From the NCBI GenBank assembly GCA_022827625.1, contig JAJEIE010000008.1, forward strand, positions 124,001 through 188,000: a stretch of DNA of 64,000 nt, in the 5' to 3' direction. A model generated the notes under the pieces. It searched no databases. It was not told the origin of the DNA and saw only the letters and a program-made list of their open reading frames with translations. Positions 8,266 to 15,661 of this stretch are shown piece after piece. How positions within the stretch are numbered: position 1 is the stretch's first letter; every line of letters starts with the position of its first letter. The translations under genes and the position numbers were made by a program. Source of the stretch: Candidatus Poribacteria bacterium. Its GTDB lineage: Bacteria > Poribacteria > WGA-4E > WGA-3G.

Positions 8266-10227
8266 TTAGTTTTGGTGTAGGGCTTTGAGTTCACCCCAGC
8301 ACACGGGCAGTTTGCCTATTGCATCGACGGCATGAAAATCGGTGTTAAACACCTCAACAGTTGGTAAAAACTCTCCATTTACGCCCTCGCCGCCGAAAAC
8401 ATAAATTTTGCCCTTAACGATCGCCACACCGAACGGGGTTTTTCCTGTTAGCATTGGCGGAATATCGCTCCACTCGTCCGTTTCTGGGGTATACACATCT
8501 ACAGTCGCAGGGTCCCGACGGAGTCCATCTTGCCAAACGAAGCCACCAATTAAATATATCTGATCGTCAACAGCAACCGTTGAGGAATAGAGTCTAAGGT
8601 CTAATATTTCGTTTTTCTTTCGCCATTGGTCTGTTTCCGGGTTATATTCCTCGATGACCGTAAGAAAGGTCCCACTCGGGTTACCCACTTGTGGCCACCC
8701 ACGTCCACCGATAACATAGATGCGGTTGTTGACGATCCCTACCCCGAAGTAATCGCGCCGGGTCGGCATTTTCGCGCGTGCTTCCCATGTATCCGTCTGC
8801 GGATCATAGACTTCAACGCGGTCTGTCCACTTCAGTGAATTCGAATCTTCCTTATTGGAGTCTGCTAAACCTCCGATGGTATAAACTTTTCCAGCAACCA
8901 CACCAATCCCAAAGTTGCTACAAGGAAAGGGCATATCCTGTTTTCTAACCCATGTATCCGTTTGAGGATTATATGCCTCTACGATATCCAGAAATTTGAA
9001 GTTTTCACCGCGATTATCTATCCCACTATAGCCCCCAAAAACATAGATGGTTCCGTTGACAACCGCTGTCCTGGCACCGGCACGGGGCGTTGGCATATCT
9101 GTGACCCGCTGCCAGTTGTTCGTTTTCGGGTCATAAACTTCCACGGTTGAGAGCCCAAAGGGTCCACGTCCATTTTCAAAGAGCGTGCCACCGATGAGAT
9201 AAATTTTCTCATCTACGACAACAGTGGAGAAATTCATGCGTTTGGTCGGGATTTCAGTTATCAGTTCCCAATGTGAAGTAGAAAAATGAGAGAAACCGAG
9301 CGGCGCGTTATATACTGAATCCTTCTCGGAAATTTGCGAGCCTGTATCCCCATTTTTACTCGTAGCTGCAGTCCGTCCACTCTGGTTGCGTACAGCCGGT
9401 TTTGATTCAACATCAAGAACGAGCGTGGTATCGATGATTTCAATAGTGGCTTCAGCCGCTGTGTTAAAACTGTATGGCTTCTGGAACCGAATGAGATGTT
9501 GATTGCTGCCGCTAAGCAGTAAGGCAATCAGGGCTGTGGCAGTGCCAAAAGCAATCCACGGGAGGAAAGGCTTGCCAGTAGAAGGAGGTGCTGGTTTCAA
9601 GTCGGCGACCTGTCGCATAATGTTCTCGGTCAGATTGACTGGGAGTCGGACGCTACCGAGAATTTCTCTAATCAGGAGTTGCTCTTCTTGCTGTAAGCGT
9701 ATGCGTGCGCGACGGAGCCGACTCTTAACCGTGTTCACCGACACGCCCAAGAAGTTGCCGATCTCCTTTGTCGTCATTTCACCGAGGTAGTAGAGCGTTA
9801 CCACTGTACGTTGGCTCTCCGGCAGTTTTTCGAGAAGCTTTTTGACGATTTCGTAGCGACGCTCGGCATTTTCTGTTTCGCGTTGTTCCGATATATAACG
9901 TGTGTAAATGAATTTCTCTATCTCTTGTGCGTCTGTGTTTTCCAAAGACTGCATATCGGTCTTTTTGCGTTGCACCCAATTAATGCAAAGCCGATTCGCA
10001 ATGACATAAAGCCACCCAGCAAACTGACTTGGATTTTTTAATGTCCCGAGTTTTTTGTATGCGTGGAGAAAGGTATCCTGTGTAATCTCTTCGGCAAAAT
10101 GAAAATCGCCAATTTTACGCCACACGAGTGCGTGAACACCCTTTTCGTACTTTCGGACTAAGGTGCCGAATGCATTGTCGTCGCCTAACAAAGTTTTCCG
10201 AACCAACTGGGCATCCTCTCTTACCAT
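8266..10227 (-). CDS. ECF-type sigma factor fused to TM segment and six-repeat kelch propeller
   Basis: 653 residues; ATG 10227 is preceded by GGAGGG at 7 bases. Sigma region 2 is at ~15-85 (DFHFAEEITQDTF, FAGWLYVIANRLCINW) and region 4 at ~130-190 (LPESQRTVVTLYYLGEM, GVSVNTVKSRLRRAR). A TM helix (PFLPWIAFGTATALIALLL) lies at ~220-243. A linker ~110 residues long is followed by six kelch repeats with double-glycine motifs (IYLIGG, IYVFGG, VYTIGG, IYVIGG, IYLIGG, IYVFGG), enough for a closed six-bladed propeller. The sigma, TM and linker parts are strongly similar to the gene at 1-1838, but the propeller type differs, which suggests module swapping. Confidence 0.9.
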   Translation of the reverse strand: MVREDAQLVRKTLLGDDNAFGTLVRKYEKGVHALVWRKIGDFHFAEEITQDTFLHAYKKLGTLKNPSQFAGWLYVIANRLCINWVQRKKTDMQSLENTDAQEIEKFIYTRYISEQRETENAERRYEIVKKLLEKLPESQRTVVTLYYLGEMTTKEIGNFLGVSVNTVKSRLRRARIRLQQEEQLLIREILGSVRLPVNLTENIMRQVADLKPAPPSTGKPFLPWIAFGTATALIALLLSGSNQHLIRFQKPYSFNTAAEATIEIIDTTLVLDVESKPAVRNQSGRTAATSKNGDTGSQISEKDSVYNAPLGFSHFSTSHWELITEIPTKRMNFSTVVVDEKIYLIGGTLFENGRGPFGLSTVEVYDPKTNNWQRVTDMPTPRAGARTAVVNGTIYVFGGYSGIDNRGENFKFLDIVEAYNPQTDTWVRKQDMPFPCSNFGIGVVAGKVYTIGGLADSNKEDSNSLKWTDRVEVYDPQTDTWEARAKMPTRRDYFGVGIVNNRIYVIGGRGWPQVGNPSGTFLTVIEEYNPETDQWRKKNEILDLRLYSSTVAVDDQIYLIGGFVWQDGLRRDPATVDVYTPETDEWSDIPPMLTGKTPFGVAIVKGKIYVFGGEGVNGEFLPTVEVFNTDFHAVDAIGKLPVCWGELKALHQN

Positions 10228-10605
10228 CAGAACCCTCCGTTTTCAAATGGGTGTTGCTAAACAGAAATCTCCCTGCACATAAATTCACGTTTGATATGAT
10301 TGTTCATCAAACTTTTTTATCTTTACCCTATTTTCCTTCTCTTCTTTTCTTTTTCGCCATTCCAATTGTTAAAGACACAATTTAGAGCCAAAAAGGGTGC
10401 ATAATCATAAAAAAATCTGATTTTATGGCGAATTGTAAAAATAAATGGAAATTTTGATAAACACCAAAACGCCCACCTCTGCTGGCGAGGTTTTGCAGCG
10501 TACACGCTCCGGGGAATGCCATACGGCATTCATACTGTTGATTCATGCGATGTGCATTCCTAACCTCGCCATTTCGTTCCTATAGTGTATAAGTAATTCT
10601 GGGAT
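10228..10605. other. Intergenic region with conserved upstream element and repeat
   Basis: No gene is visible. It contains the element at 10362-10420 shared with 3733-3790 and a long palindromic repeat at 10484-10570. Confidence 0.5.
10484..10570. repeat. Long palindromic repeat, stem GGCGAGGTT/AACCTCGCC
   Basis: A perfect 9-base stem (10484-10492 with 10562-10570) encloses GCAGCGTACACG and ATGCGATGTGCATT, which match the core of the copies at 1909 and 27757. A second palindrome, GAATGCC-ATAC-GGCATTC (10514-10531), is nested in the loop. A similar nested palindrome occurs at 21807-21824. Confidence 0.7.
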
Positions 10606-11247
10606 TTACTGCTGCGTTTGCGATCTTATATAAGAAGTTGCGCTGTCAAGGTCCTCTGGTGTATTGATGTTAAAAAAGGACATACCGTTTGGATCGAACC
10701 GCTGCCATATTTCAGGTGGGATACGCTTTATATGTGCCCATTCCTGTAAGGCATGGACACGTAACTCAGATGCTTGGAGCATTCGCTCAATGATAGATAG
10801 ACAGGATTTAGAATAGGCAGCGCATAGGGTTTGAAGCGTTAGGTGTGTTTTGTCGCGACTGGTGGTATAAGGCATCACCGCATCATATTCAGCCAGAACA
10901 GAGACAAGATAGGTAAGCAGTTTCGGTGCGAAAAACGGGCTGTCGCACGCGACGCAGAGCACCGGATCGTGTGAAGCGTGCGTCAAACCCGTATAGATAC
11001 CTCCCAACGCACCAGTGTTTGGGACGATATCCGCGTACATAGGTAGATCTAAATGCCTATATTCAGCAGGGCTGTTGGTGATAAGGAGAAGTTCGTCCGT
11101 GACAAGACGCATGCGACGGATAACATGCCCGATGAGAGAATCTCCGCCAAGCTGCAGAAGTGCTTTATTCTCTCCCATGCGTCGGCTCTTACCGCCTGCA
11201 AGGATGACCCCCGTCACCGGTGATATTTTAGGTGTTTTCAATGACAT
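10606..11247 (-). CDS. mobA: Molybdenum cofactor guanylyltransferase
   Basis: 213 residues, the usual MobA length. MobA attaches GMP from GTP to molybdopterin to form MGD in the cytoplasm. The N-terminal nucleotide-binding loop LAGGKSRRMGENKALL is at ~16-31, and the conserved ACDSPFF (metal/GTP site) is at ~100-106. The start ATG 11247 overlaps the end of the upstream peptidase gene by 20 bases, so the two are probably translationally coupled. No other molybdopterin gene is nearby, and the peptidase-sulfatase-hicB neighbours give no functional link. Confidence 0.9.
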   Translation of the reverse strand: MSLKTPKISPVTGVILAGGKSRRMGENKALLQLGGDSLIGHVIRRMRLVTDELLLITNSPAEYRHLDLPMYADIVPNTGALGGIYTGLTHASHDPVLCVACDSPFFAPKLLTYLVSVLAEYDAVMPYTTSRDKTHLTLQTLCAAYSKSCLSIIERMLQASELRVHALQEWAHIKRIPPEIWQRFDPNGMSFFNINTPEDLDSATSYIRSQTQQ

Positions 11248-12391
11248 CGGTAATTAACTCACCTACCTGTTGGAGACTTTCCACGTTGAGTAGGTCGGCA
11301 TTGTCTCGTTTTGAGTGGATTTTCAGGGCAACGCTGCCCACATCTCCTGCTGTTAGCGTAACCGTTTCAAATCCACGACTCGCAATCGGAATGCTGTCCA
11401 ATCCGACACCAATCGGCAGATACCGTTCCGATACCTGTACGCCGAGAGACGCACCTGATGCCCAAAACGTCTTAGCTAACTTACGCGTCGTGTGCACTGG
11501 TGGAATACCGTAGCGTGTGACGAGGTTTACGCCGTTCCCAACGCCGAGTCCGTCTAAATTGATAACGTAGGTGCGATTGCAGTCATGTTCATCAGCATGC
11601 TTTTGAATATAACGTAGCGCGCCGCACATACCGTACTCTTCCGCACCAGTAGCGAGAAATATAATAGACTTCTTCTCATCACGCGCCATCACCACGCGTG
11701 CCACCTCAAGCATGACCCCAACGCCGGAGGCGTTATCAAAACCGCCAGCGGAACGATTCTCCGTCAGATTGATTTGCAAGAGTAGCAAGCAAAAAGTTGT
11801 AATTCCGGCGATACTCCAAGCAATGGGATCGGACAACCAAACGAGAGTGATGACCTGAGTCACTGATATAACTGTTAAGAGAATAAGTCCAACGATGGCA
11901 ATACCGTAAGCCACTGCACGGACAGCGATCGGAAGAATTTGGGACTTGGAGTCGTAGTGTGTTACGAAGAGCAGCACCGGAGTATTACCAGCTTGTTTCT
12001 TGCCGTTTGTTGCGATAATATTTGCTGAGTTGTGCTTCCTACCTATATCATACAAGCCTTCAAACCGCTTCTGCCATTGGGTGAAGAGCATCGCTATAAA
12101 GAGACTGAGTACACAGACGATGCATACAGGTATGGGAAATCGTTCACCGAGCCACGGGACAGAGAGGACTACGGGGACGAAAAGACCACAAAGTATACGG
12201 GGCAACACTTCGGCGGGAAATTTTGTGAAGTGAAAAGGTTCCTTTACAACGTGCAGTCCAAGTTCAGTGAATTGCTCAACGATATACGCCCGCGCATCGG
12301 CTTCACCTGTGCTGCCCACCAGTCTTGGAAAAGCGAGTTGTCTGATGTGATGATACGCGCGTTTTGCATCATAACCGGGGTTTGCGTCCAT
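11228..12391 (-). CDS. M28-family metallopeptidase with embedded transmembrane helices
   Basis: 387 residues. The M28 di-zinc set can be followed: VTHYDSK (His), GGFDNASGV (bridging Asp), TGAEEYG (catalytic and metal Glu), NLDGLG (Asp) and ALKIHSKRDN (final His). M28 enzymes are aminopeptidases or carboxypeptidases. Unusually, two hydrophobic helices (~70-115) precede the His motif and two or three more (~160-215) lie between the His and Asp motifs, so the catalytic domain is split by membrane segments. The gene begins 6 bases after the sulfatase stop codon and overlaps mobA, consistent with one operon. Confidence 0.85.
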   Translation of the reverse strand: MDANPGYDAKRAYHHIRQLAFPRLVGSTGEADARAYIVEQFTELGLHVVKEPFHFTKFPAEVLPRILCGLFVPVVLSVPWLGERFPIPVCIVCVLSLFIAMLFTQWQKRFEGLYDIGRKHNSANIIATNGKKQAGNTPVLLFVTHYDSKSQILPIAVRAVAYGIAIVGLILLTVISVTQVITLVWLSDPIAWSIAGITTFCLLLLQINLTENRSAGGFDNASGVGVMLEVARVVMARDEKKSIIFLATGAEEYGMCGALRYIQKHADEHDCNRTYVINLDGLGVGNGVNLVTRYGIPPVHTTRKLAKTFWASGASLGVQVSERYLPIGVGLDSIPIASRGFETVTLTAGDVGSVALKIHSKRDNADLLNVESLQQVGELITDVIENT

Positions 12392-12397
12392 TGGAAA

Positions 12398-13777
12398 TCA
12401 ATCCGCGCCTAACTCTGAACGGAACCGTCGTCCCAAACGACCACTGAGTGTTCTCACGGTTTCGCGTTCCGAGGGGGCAATATTGTGCAGTTCTGAAGGA
12501 TCGTTTTCCAAATCGTATAATTCCGTTACATCGTTGTAGTTTTCGATGAGTTTATGTGTGGCTGTCCGTATGCAGCGGAAGTTTCGGAGCGCACTCACCG
12601 TCTCGGTGCGATGTGTTTCGGTTTCACCGCGAAGGACAGGCGCGATAGACCTCGCGTCTATACGTGGCAACACAGGCACACCCACCAAATCGCATATTGT
12701 CGGATTCAAATCAATGAGTTCAACCAGACTCTCTGAAATCTGGTTTCTGTCAATACCAGGTCCAGCAACAATGAGTGGCACCCGAAGCGACGCTTCGTAG
12801 GCGGTGCTTTTTGTGTAAAGCCCGTGGTCCCCAAGCATTTCACCGTGGTCGCTTGAATAAATGATATAGGTGTTCTCAAGCATTCCACGTTGTTCAAGCG
12901 CACGAAGCATCTCTCCGATTTGGTCGTCAATCAATTCCGTTGCAGCGCAGTACTGCTGTCGTGTTACAGTAATCTCCTCTGGACTCACATCGACAACGCG
13001 GCGTTTCACCCACGCCGGTTTGCCGTCCATATCGTCAACAATCGCAGGCGGCATCTCAGCGTGGCGATATTTGTCACCGTATTCAGTCGGCGGATCGAAC
13101 GGGTCGTGGGGACCAACAAAACTCACGAACATGTGCCACGGGAAGTCGTCAGGGATATTCTCGATAAATTCGGTTGCCCGTCTGCCGATATAGGTATCAG
13201 CAAAATCTTCTGTTGAGAGGACTGAATCGTGAGAACCGTTTTTAATCCAACCGCTGCCACTGCGTTTCCGATAATCTTCATGAAACGCCTTGAGCATGCC
13301 TTTTTCTTCAAGGTAGTGCGTATAAGGACCGATAGGGGTGGGTGAACTTCCAGCGTGCATCTTGCCTTCACACTCTTCTGGATGTGTGAATCCCCAACTA
13401 TAAGTGCGTGGACGGTCGCCGTAGCGTCCGTTATAGCCATCAGGTTTAGCGAGGTCGAGTTTTCCAACGCATCCGACGCGGTAGCCGTGATCGCGAAGTT
13501 GCTGGTAATAGGTCGGGACGTTAGCGGGCAGGAAACTCCCGTTGTCTACGGCTCCGACGCGAGAGGGTTGCAATCCGGACGCAAGGGCAATACGTGATGG
13601 CGCGCAGACTGGCGCGTTCACGGTGCAGTTTGGAAAACTCACACCCTGTTCTGCTAAGCGACGTAAGTTAGGCGTATTGAGTGCAGTCGGGGCATTTTCA
13701 TCGGTTTCCAGATAATCGTACCGGTGCTGGTCTGACATGATAAAAAGAACGTTCGGTCTATCGGTTTTTCGGGTCAT
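12398..13777 (-). CDS. Sulfatase (alkaline-phosphatase fold, Cys-type)
   Basis: 459 residues from ATG 13777, chosen because GAAGGAC lies 6 bases upstream and an upstream ATG at 13876 would overlap hicB. The metal-binding start NVLFIMSDQHRYD and the active-site signature CAPSR (in VNAPVCAPSRIALASG) are present. The Cys is expected to be converted to formylglycine. Further motifs are FVGPHDPFDPP and SSDHGEMLGDHG. The DQHR form resembles choline-sulfatase or polysaccharide sulfatases; the substrate cannot be told. No export signal is obvious. An FGE-like protein is encoded at 52511-53416, but its active-site cysteines are doubtful. Confidence 0.92.
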   Translation of the reverse strand: MTRKTDRPNVLFIMSDQHRYDYLETDENAPTALNTPNLRRLAEQGVSFPNCTVNAPVCAPSRIALASGLQPSRVGAVDNGSFLPANVPTYYQQLRDHGYRVGCVGKLDLAKPDGYNGRYGDRPRTYSWGFTHPEECEGKMHAGSSPTPIGPYTHYLEEKGMLKAFHEDYRKRSGSGWIKNGSHDSVLSTEDFADTYIGRRATEFIENIPDDFPWHMFVSFVGPHDPFDPPTEYGDKYRHAEMPPAIVDDMDGKPAWVKRRVVDVSPEEITVTRQQYCAATELIDDQIGEMLRALEQRGMLENTYIIYSSDHGEMLGDHGLYTKSTAYEASLRVPLIVAGPGIDRNQISESLVELIDLNPTICDLVGVPVLPRIDARSIAPVLRGETETHRTETVSALRNFRCIRTATHKLIENYNDVTELYDLENDPSELHNIAPSERETVRTLSGRLGRRFRSELGAD

Positions 13778-13793
13778 GTTGAGGTCCTTCGTT

Positions 13794-14006
13794 TCATATT
13801 TGGATCGGGATTGCCTGATACCCATTTTCAACGAGGTGGATGGCTTCTTTTTCGTTGATTTCCAGTATTTCACCAAGCGTAATTTTCAACGTATCCAGCA
13901 ACTCGGCACGCGTTCTTTCTTGACAATTTACGCTGGGGATTTCTTGGATCCGACCGACCCACCACTCACCTCGTTCTTGGATAAGGGCAGTATAAGTGTG
14001 TGCCAT
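13794..14006 (-). CDS. HicB-like antitoxin domain protein (orphan)
   Basis: 70 residues with the HicB fold pattern: MAHTYTALIQERGEWWVGRIQEIPSVNCQERTRAELLDTLKITLGEI is typical in spacing of the RNase-H-like antitoxin domain (written here in part only: YTALIQERGEWWVGRIQEIP). AAAGGAG sits 6 bases before ATG 14006. HicB normally neutralises the mRNA interferase HicA, encoded next to it. No HicA-size gene is present on either side, and the protein lacks a C-terminal DNA-binding domain. It is the first gene of the run leading to the sulfatase, 16 bases away. It may be a solitary regulator or a relic. Confidence 0.75.
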   Translation of the reverse strand: MAHTYTALIQERGEWWVGRIQEIPSVNCQERTRAELLDTLKITLGEILEINEKEAIHLVENGYQAIPIQI

Positions 14007-14036
14007 GAGATTCTCCTTTCAGTGTATTTTTAGGCT

Positions 14037-14065
14037 ATTATATCCGGTATTATACCAATTTTCAA
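14037..14065 (-). promoter_or_regulatory. Sigma-70-like promoter for the hicB-sulfatase-peptidase-mobA operon
   Basis: On the minus strand: -35 TTGAAA (14065-14060), a 17-base spacer, and -10 TATAAT (14042-14037). It lies about 30 bases upstream of ATG 14006. Confidence 0.65.
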
Positions 14066-14122
14066 GTAAAAAATAGCTCCTGATTTGAGGGGAATGTCTT
14101 TGAAAAGGTGCTGTCAATACAC

Positions 14123-14151
14123 TTGCTAAAAATTCCAAAGTACGCTATTAT
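14123..14151 (+). promoter_or_regulatory. Sigma-70-like promoter for the VOC-family gene
   Basis: -35 TTGCTA (14123-14128), 17-base spacer, -10 TATTAT (14146-14151), about 30 bases before ATG 14182. The 12-mer GCTATTATATCC here (14144-14155) also occurs at 14034-14045 over the divergent hicB promoter. Confidence 0.6.
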
Positions 14152-14181
14152 ATCCCCACAATTCTCAAAAGGAGATCCATA

Positions 14182-14601
14182 ATGGCAGTTTTTTTACATA
14201 CACGGGTTCGCGTCAGCGACCTTGACGGTTCTATTGATTGGTATTGCGACCACTTGGGGTTCAAAGTCCTCAGCCGGAGTGATAAGTCACCGGCAGGCAA
14301 CCAGATTGTCCATCTCGAACTCCCAGGAAACGCACACACCTTAGAACTCACCTATTCACCCGACTTCGACCTTCAGGTCCAAGAGGATCTGATGCACTTT
14401 GCTATCGGTGTACCCGATATTGTTGAATTTTGCGACGGATTAGAGAAAGCAGGATTAGAAATTTGGCCCGATGAATGGCGCGAACAGTTCACATCCGGCG
14501 GAATGAAAATGGCGTTCATTACCGATCCAGACGGTTATGAAGTTGAGATATTGGAGCGGGCGGATACCTCTGGCGATCCACTGGACGTTCTTGACGAATA
14601 A
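14182..14601 (+). CDS. VOC-superfamily (glyoxalase I-like) protein
   Basis: 139 residues preceded by AAGGAG. Both beta-alpha-beta-beta-beta modules of a glyoxalase/dioxygenase fold are visible. The first begins FLHTRVRVSDLDGSIDWYCDHLGFKVL (in part: VRVSDLDGSIDWYCDHLGF) and gives a His near residue 6 and a Glu in HTLELTY. The second has LMHFAIGVPDI (His) and DPDGYEVEILE (Glu), so a full H-E-H-E metal set can be proposed. Glyoxalase I (methylglyoxal detoxification) is the closest named family, but other VOC metalloenzymes fit. It converges on the M55 peptidase gene with 2 bases between stop codons. Confidence 0.85.
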   Translation: MAVFLHTRVRVSDLDGSIDWYCDHLGFKVLSRSDKSPAGNQIVHLELPGNAHTLELTYSPDFDLQVQEDLMHFAIGVPDIVEFCDGLEKAGLEIWPDEWREQFTSGGMKMAFITDPDGYEVEILERADTSGDPLDVLDE

Positions 14602-14603
14602 TT

Positions 14604-15419
14604 CTAAGCGTAGGGCCAGAATTGGTTCCACGCCGTGAGCCAATCCTTGGCACGGCTTTCAACACTGACAGGACCGGTTATCTCAACGCCTGCGCGCCCT
14701 TTAAAGTCAGCAAGTTTATCGACGCTTGAGAGTTCAATCTTAATTGTCGCCGGTGCTTCTGGGACGTAAGGTTTAACCCGACTTAAGTCTTTCAGCGCAT
14801 CCCGCGTCCCTTCTTCAATCAATTGGCGAGCACGGACGGGCGGCAACTGTCGCGCACTATATCGGCTGAGTCCTTGTTTAACTACGACCGTCGGCAGCGC
14901 GTCGCCGAGGAGTGCTTTCGCTTCTCGGCAGACTGCCGCGTCGCCGGTAACAAGCGCAACTGGCACGCCATAGGCACCGTTGAGCGCAGCGTTTACACCG
15001 GTTTCACCGACCAGATCGTTGTTGAACCATAGGTTCCGGTACTGTACGCTGGAAATGGTGTGACACAACACACCGTCAGGCGTGCCGTTGCGGGCGTGCA
15101 TACCGATGAGCAAGCACGCATCGCACCCGCTTTTCCACATATCCTCATAGCGTCCCCATCCGTGATGCGCCACCCATTCGCAATCTGGATGAATTTTATC
15201 AGGGATGAGTGAGTTGAAGGTCCAACCTTTCCCTGCCCCGTGGCAATCCACAACGACAATTTCTGTTGCCCCTGCAGCTTTCGCACCCCGCACCGCGGCA
15301 TTGATCTCTTCTGTGTAGAGATGCCTTCCTTCCTCGAACATCGGCGCGCCGCCGCTTACCTGATCCCACACGACGATACCGCTAACCCCTTCCATATCCG
15401 ACATAATCAGTACCCGCAT
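14604..15419 (-). CDS. M55-family D-aminopeptidase (DppA-like)
   Basis: 271 residues, usual for DppA. The di-zinc ligands fit: MSDMEG gives Asp8 and Glu10, DCHGAG gives His60, IGMHAR gives His108, and VGETGVNA gives Glu139. DppA-type enzymes release N-terminal D-amino acids and form decameric cytoplasmic rings. No dipeptide transporter (dppBCDE) is present nearby, so peptidoglycan-peptide recycling is possible but unproven. It converges on the VOC gene. Upstream DNA (15420-15570) belongs to the argS promoter side. Confidence 0.88.
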   Translation of the reverse strand: MRVLIMSDMEGVSGIVVWDQVSGGAPMFEEGRHLYTEEINAAVRGAKAAGATEIVVVDCHGAGKGWTFNSLIPDKIHPDCEWVAHHGWGRYEDMWKSGCDACLLIGMHARNGTPDGVLCHTISSVQYRNLWFNNDLVGETGVNAALNGAYGVPVALVTGDAAVCREAKALLGDALPTVVVKQGLSRYSARQLPPVRARQLIEEGTRDALKDLSRVKPYVPEAPATIKIELSSVDKLADFKGRAGVEITGPVSVESRAKDWLTAWNQFWPYA

Positions 15420-15570
15420 TATTATACCCCTTTTTTGTTCAAATTTGTTATAGAAAATCTTAGTTTTTGGAGGGTAGTATAAACCTAATATTTTTAAAAT
15501 TCAAGCAGAAAGTTGGGTGGCGGACTGCTGCTAATCGCTGACAGCCAATAGCCAACGGCTAAATGATTTT

Positions 15571-15599
15571 TTGACTTATGTGCGCTATTGTGCTATAAT
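15571..15599 (+). promoter_or_regulatory. Sigma-70-like promoter for argS
   Basis: -35 TTGACT (15571-15576), 17-base spacer, -10 TATAAT (15594-15599); about 60 bases before ATG 15662. One of the best consensus promoters in the window. Confidence 0.75.
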
Positions 15600-15661
15600 T
15601 CTATTATGCAAAAATTGTTGAATCTAAAAAAAATAACGGATACGAGATCTTAATTTTTCCT

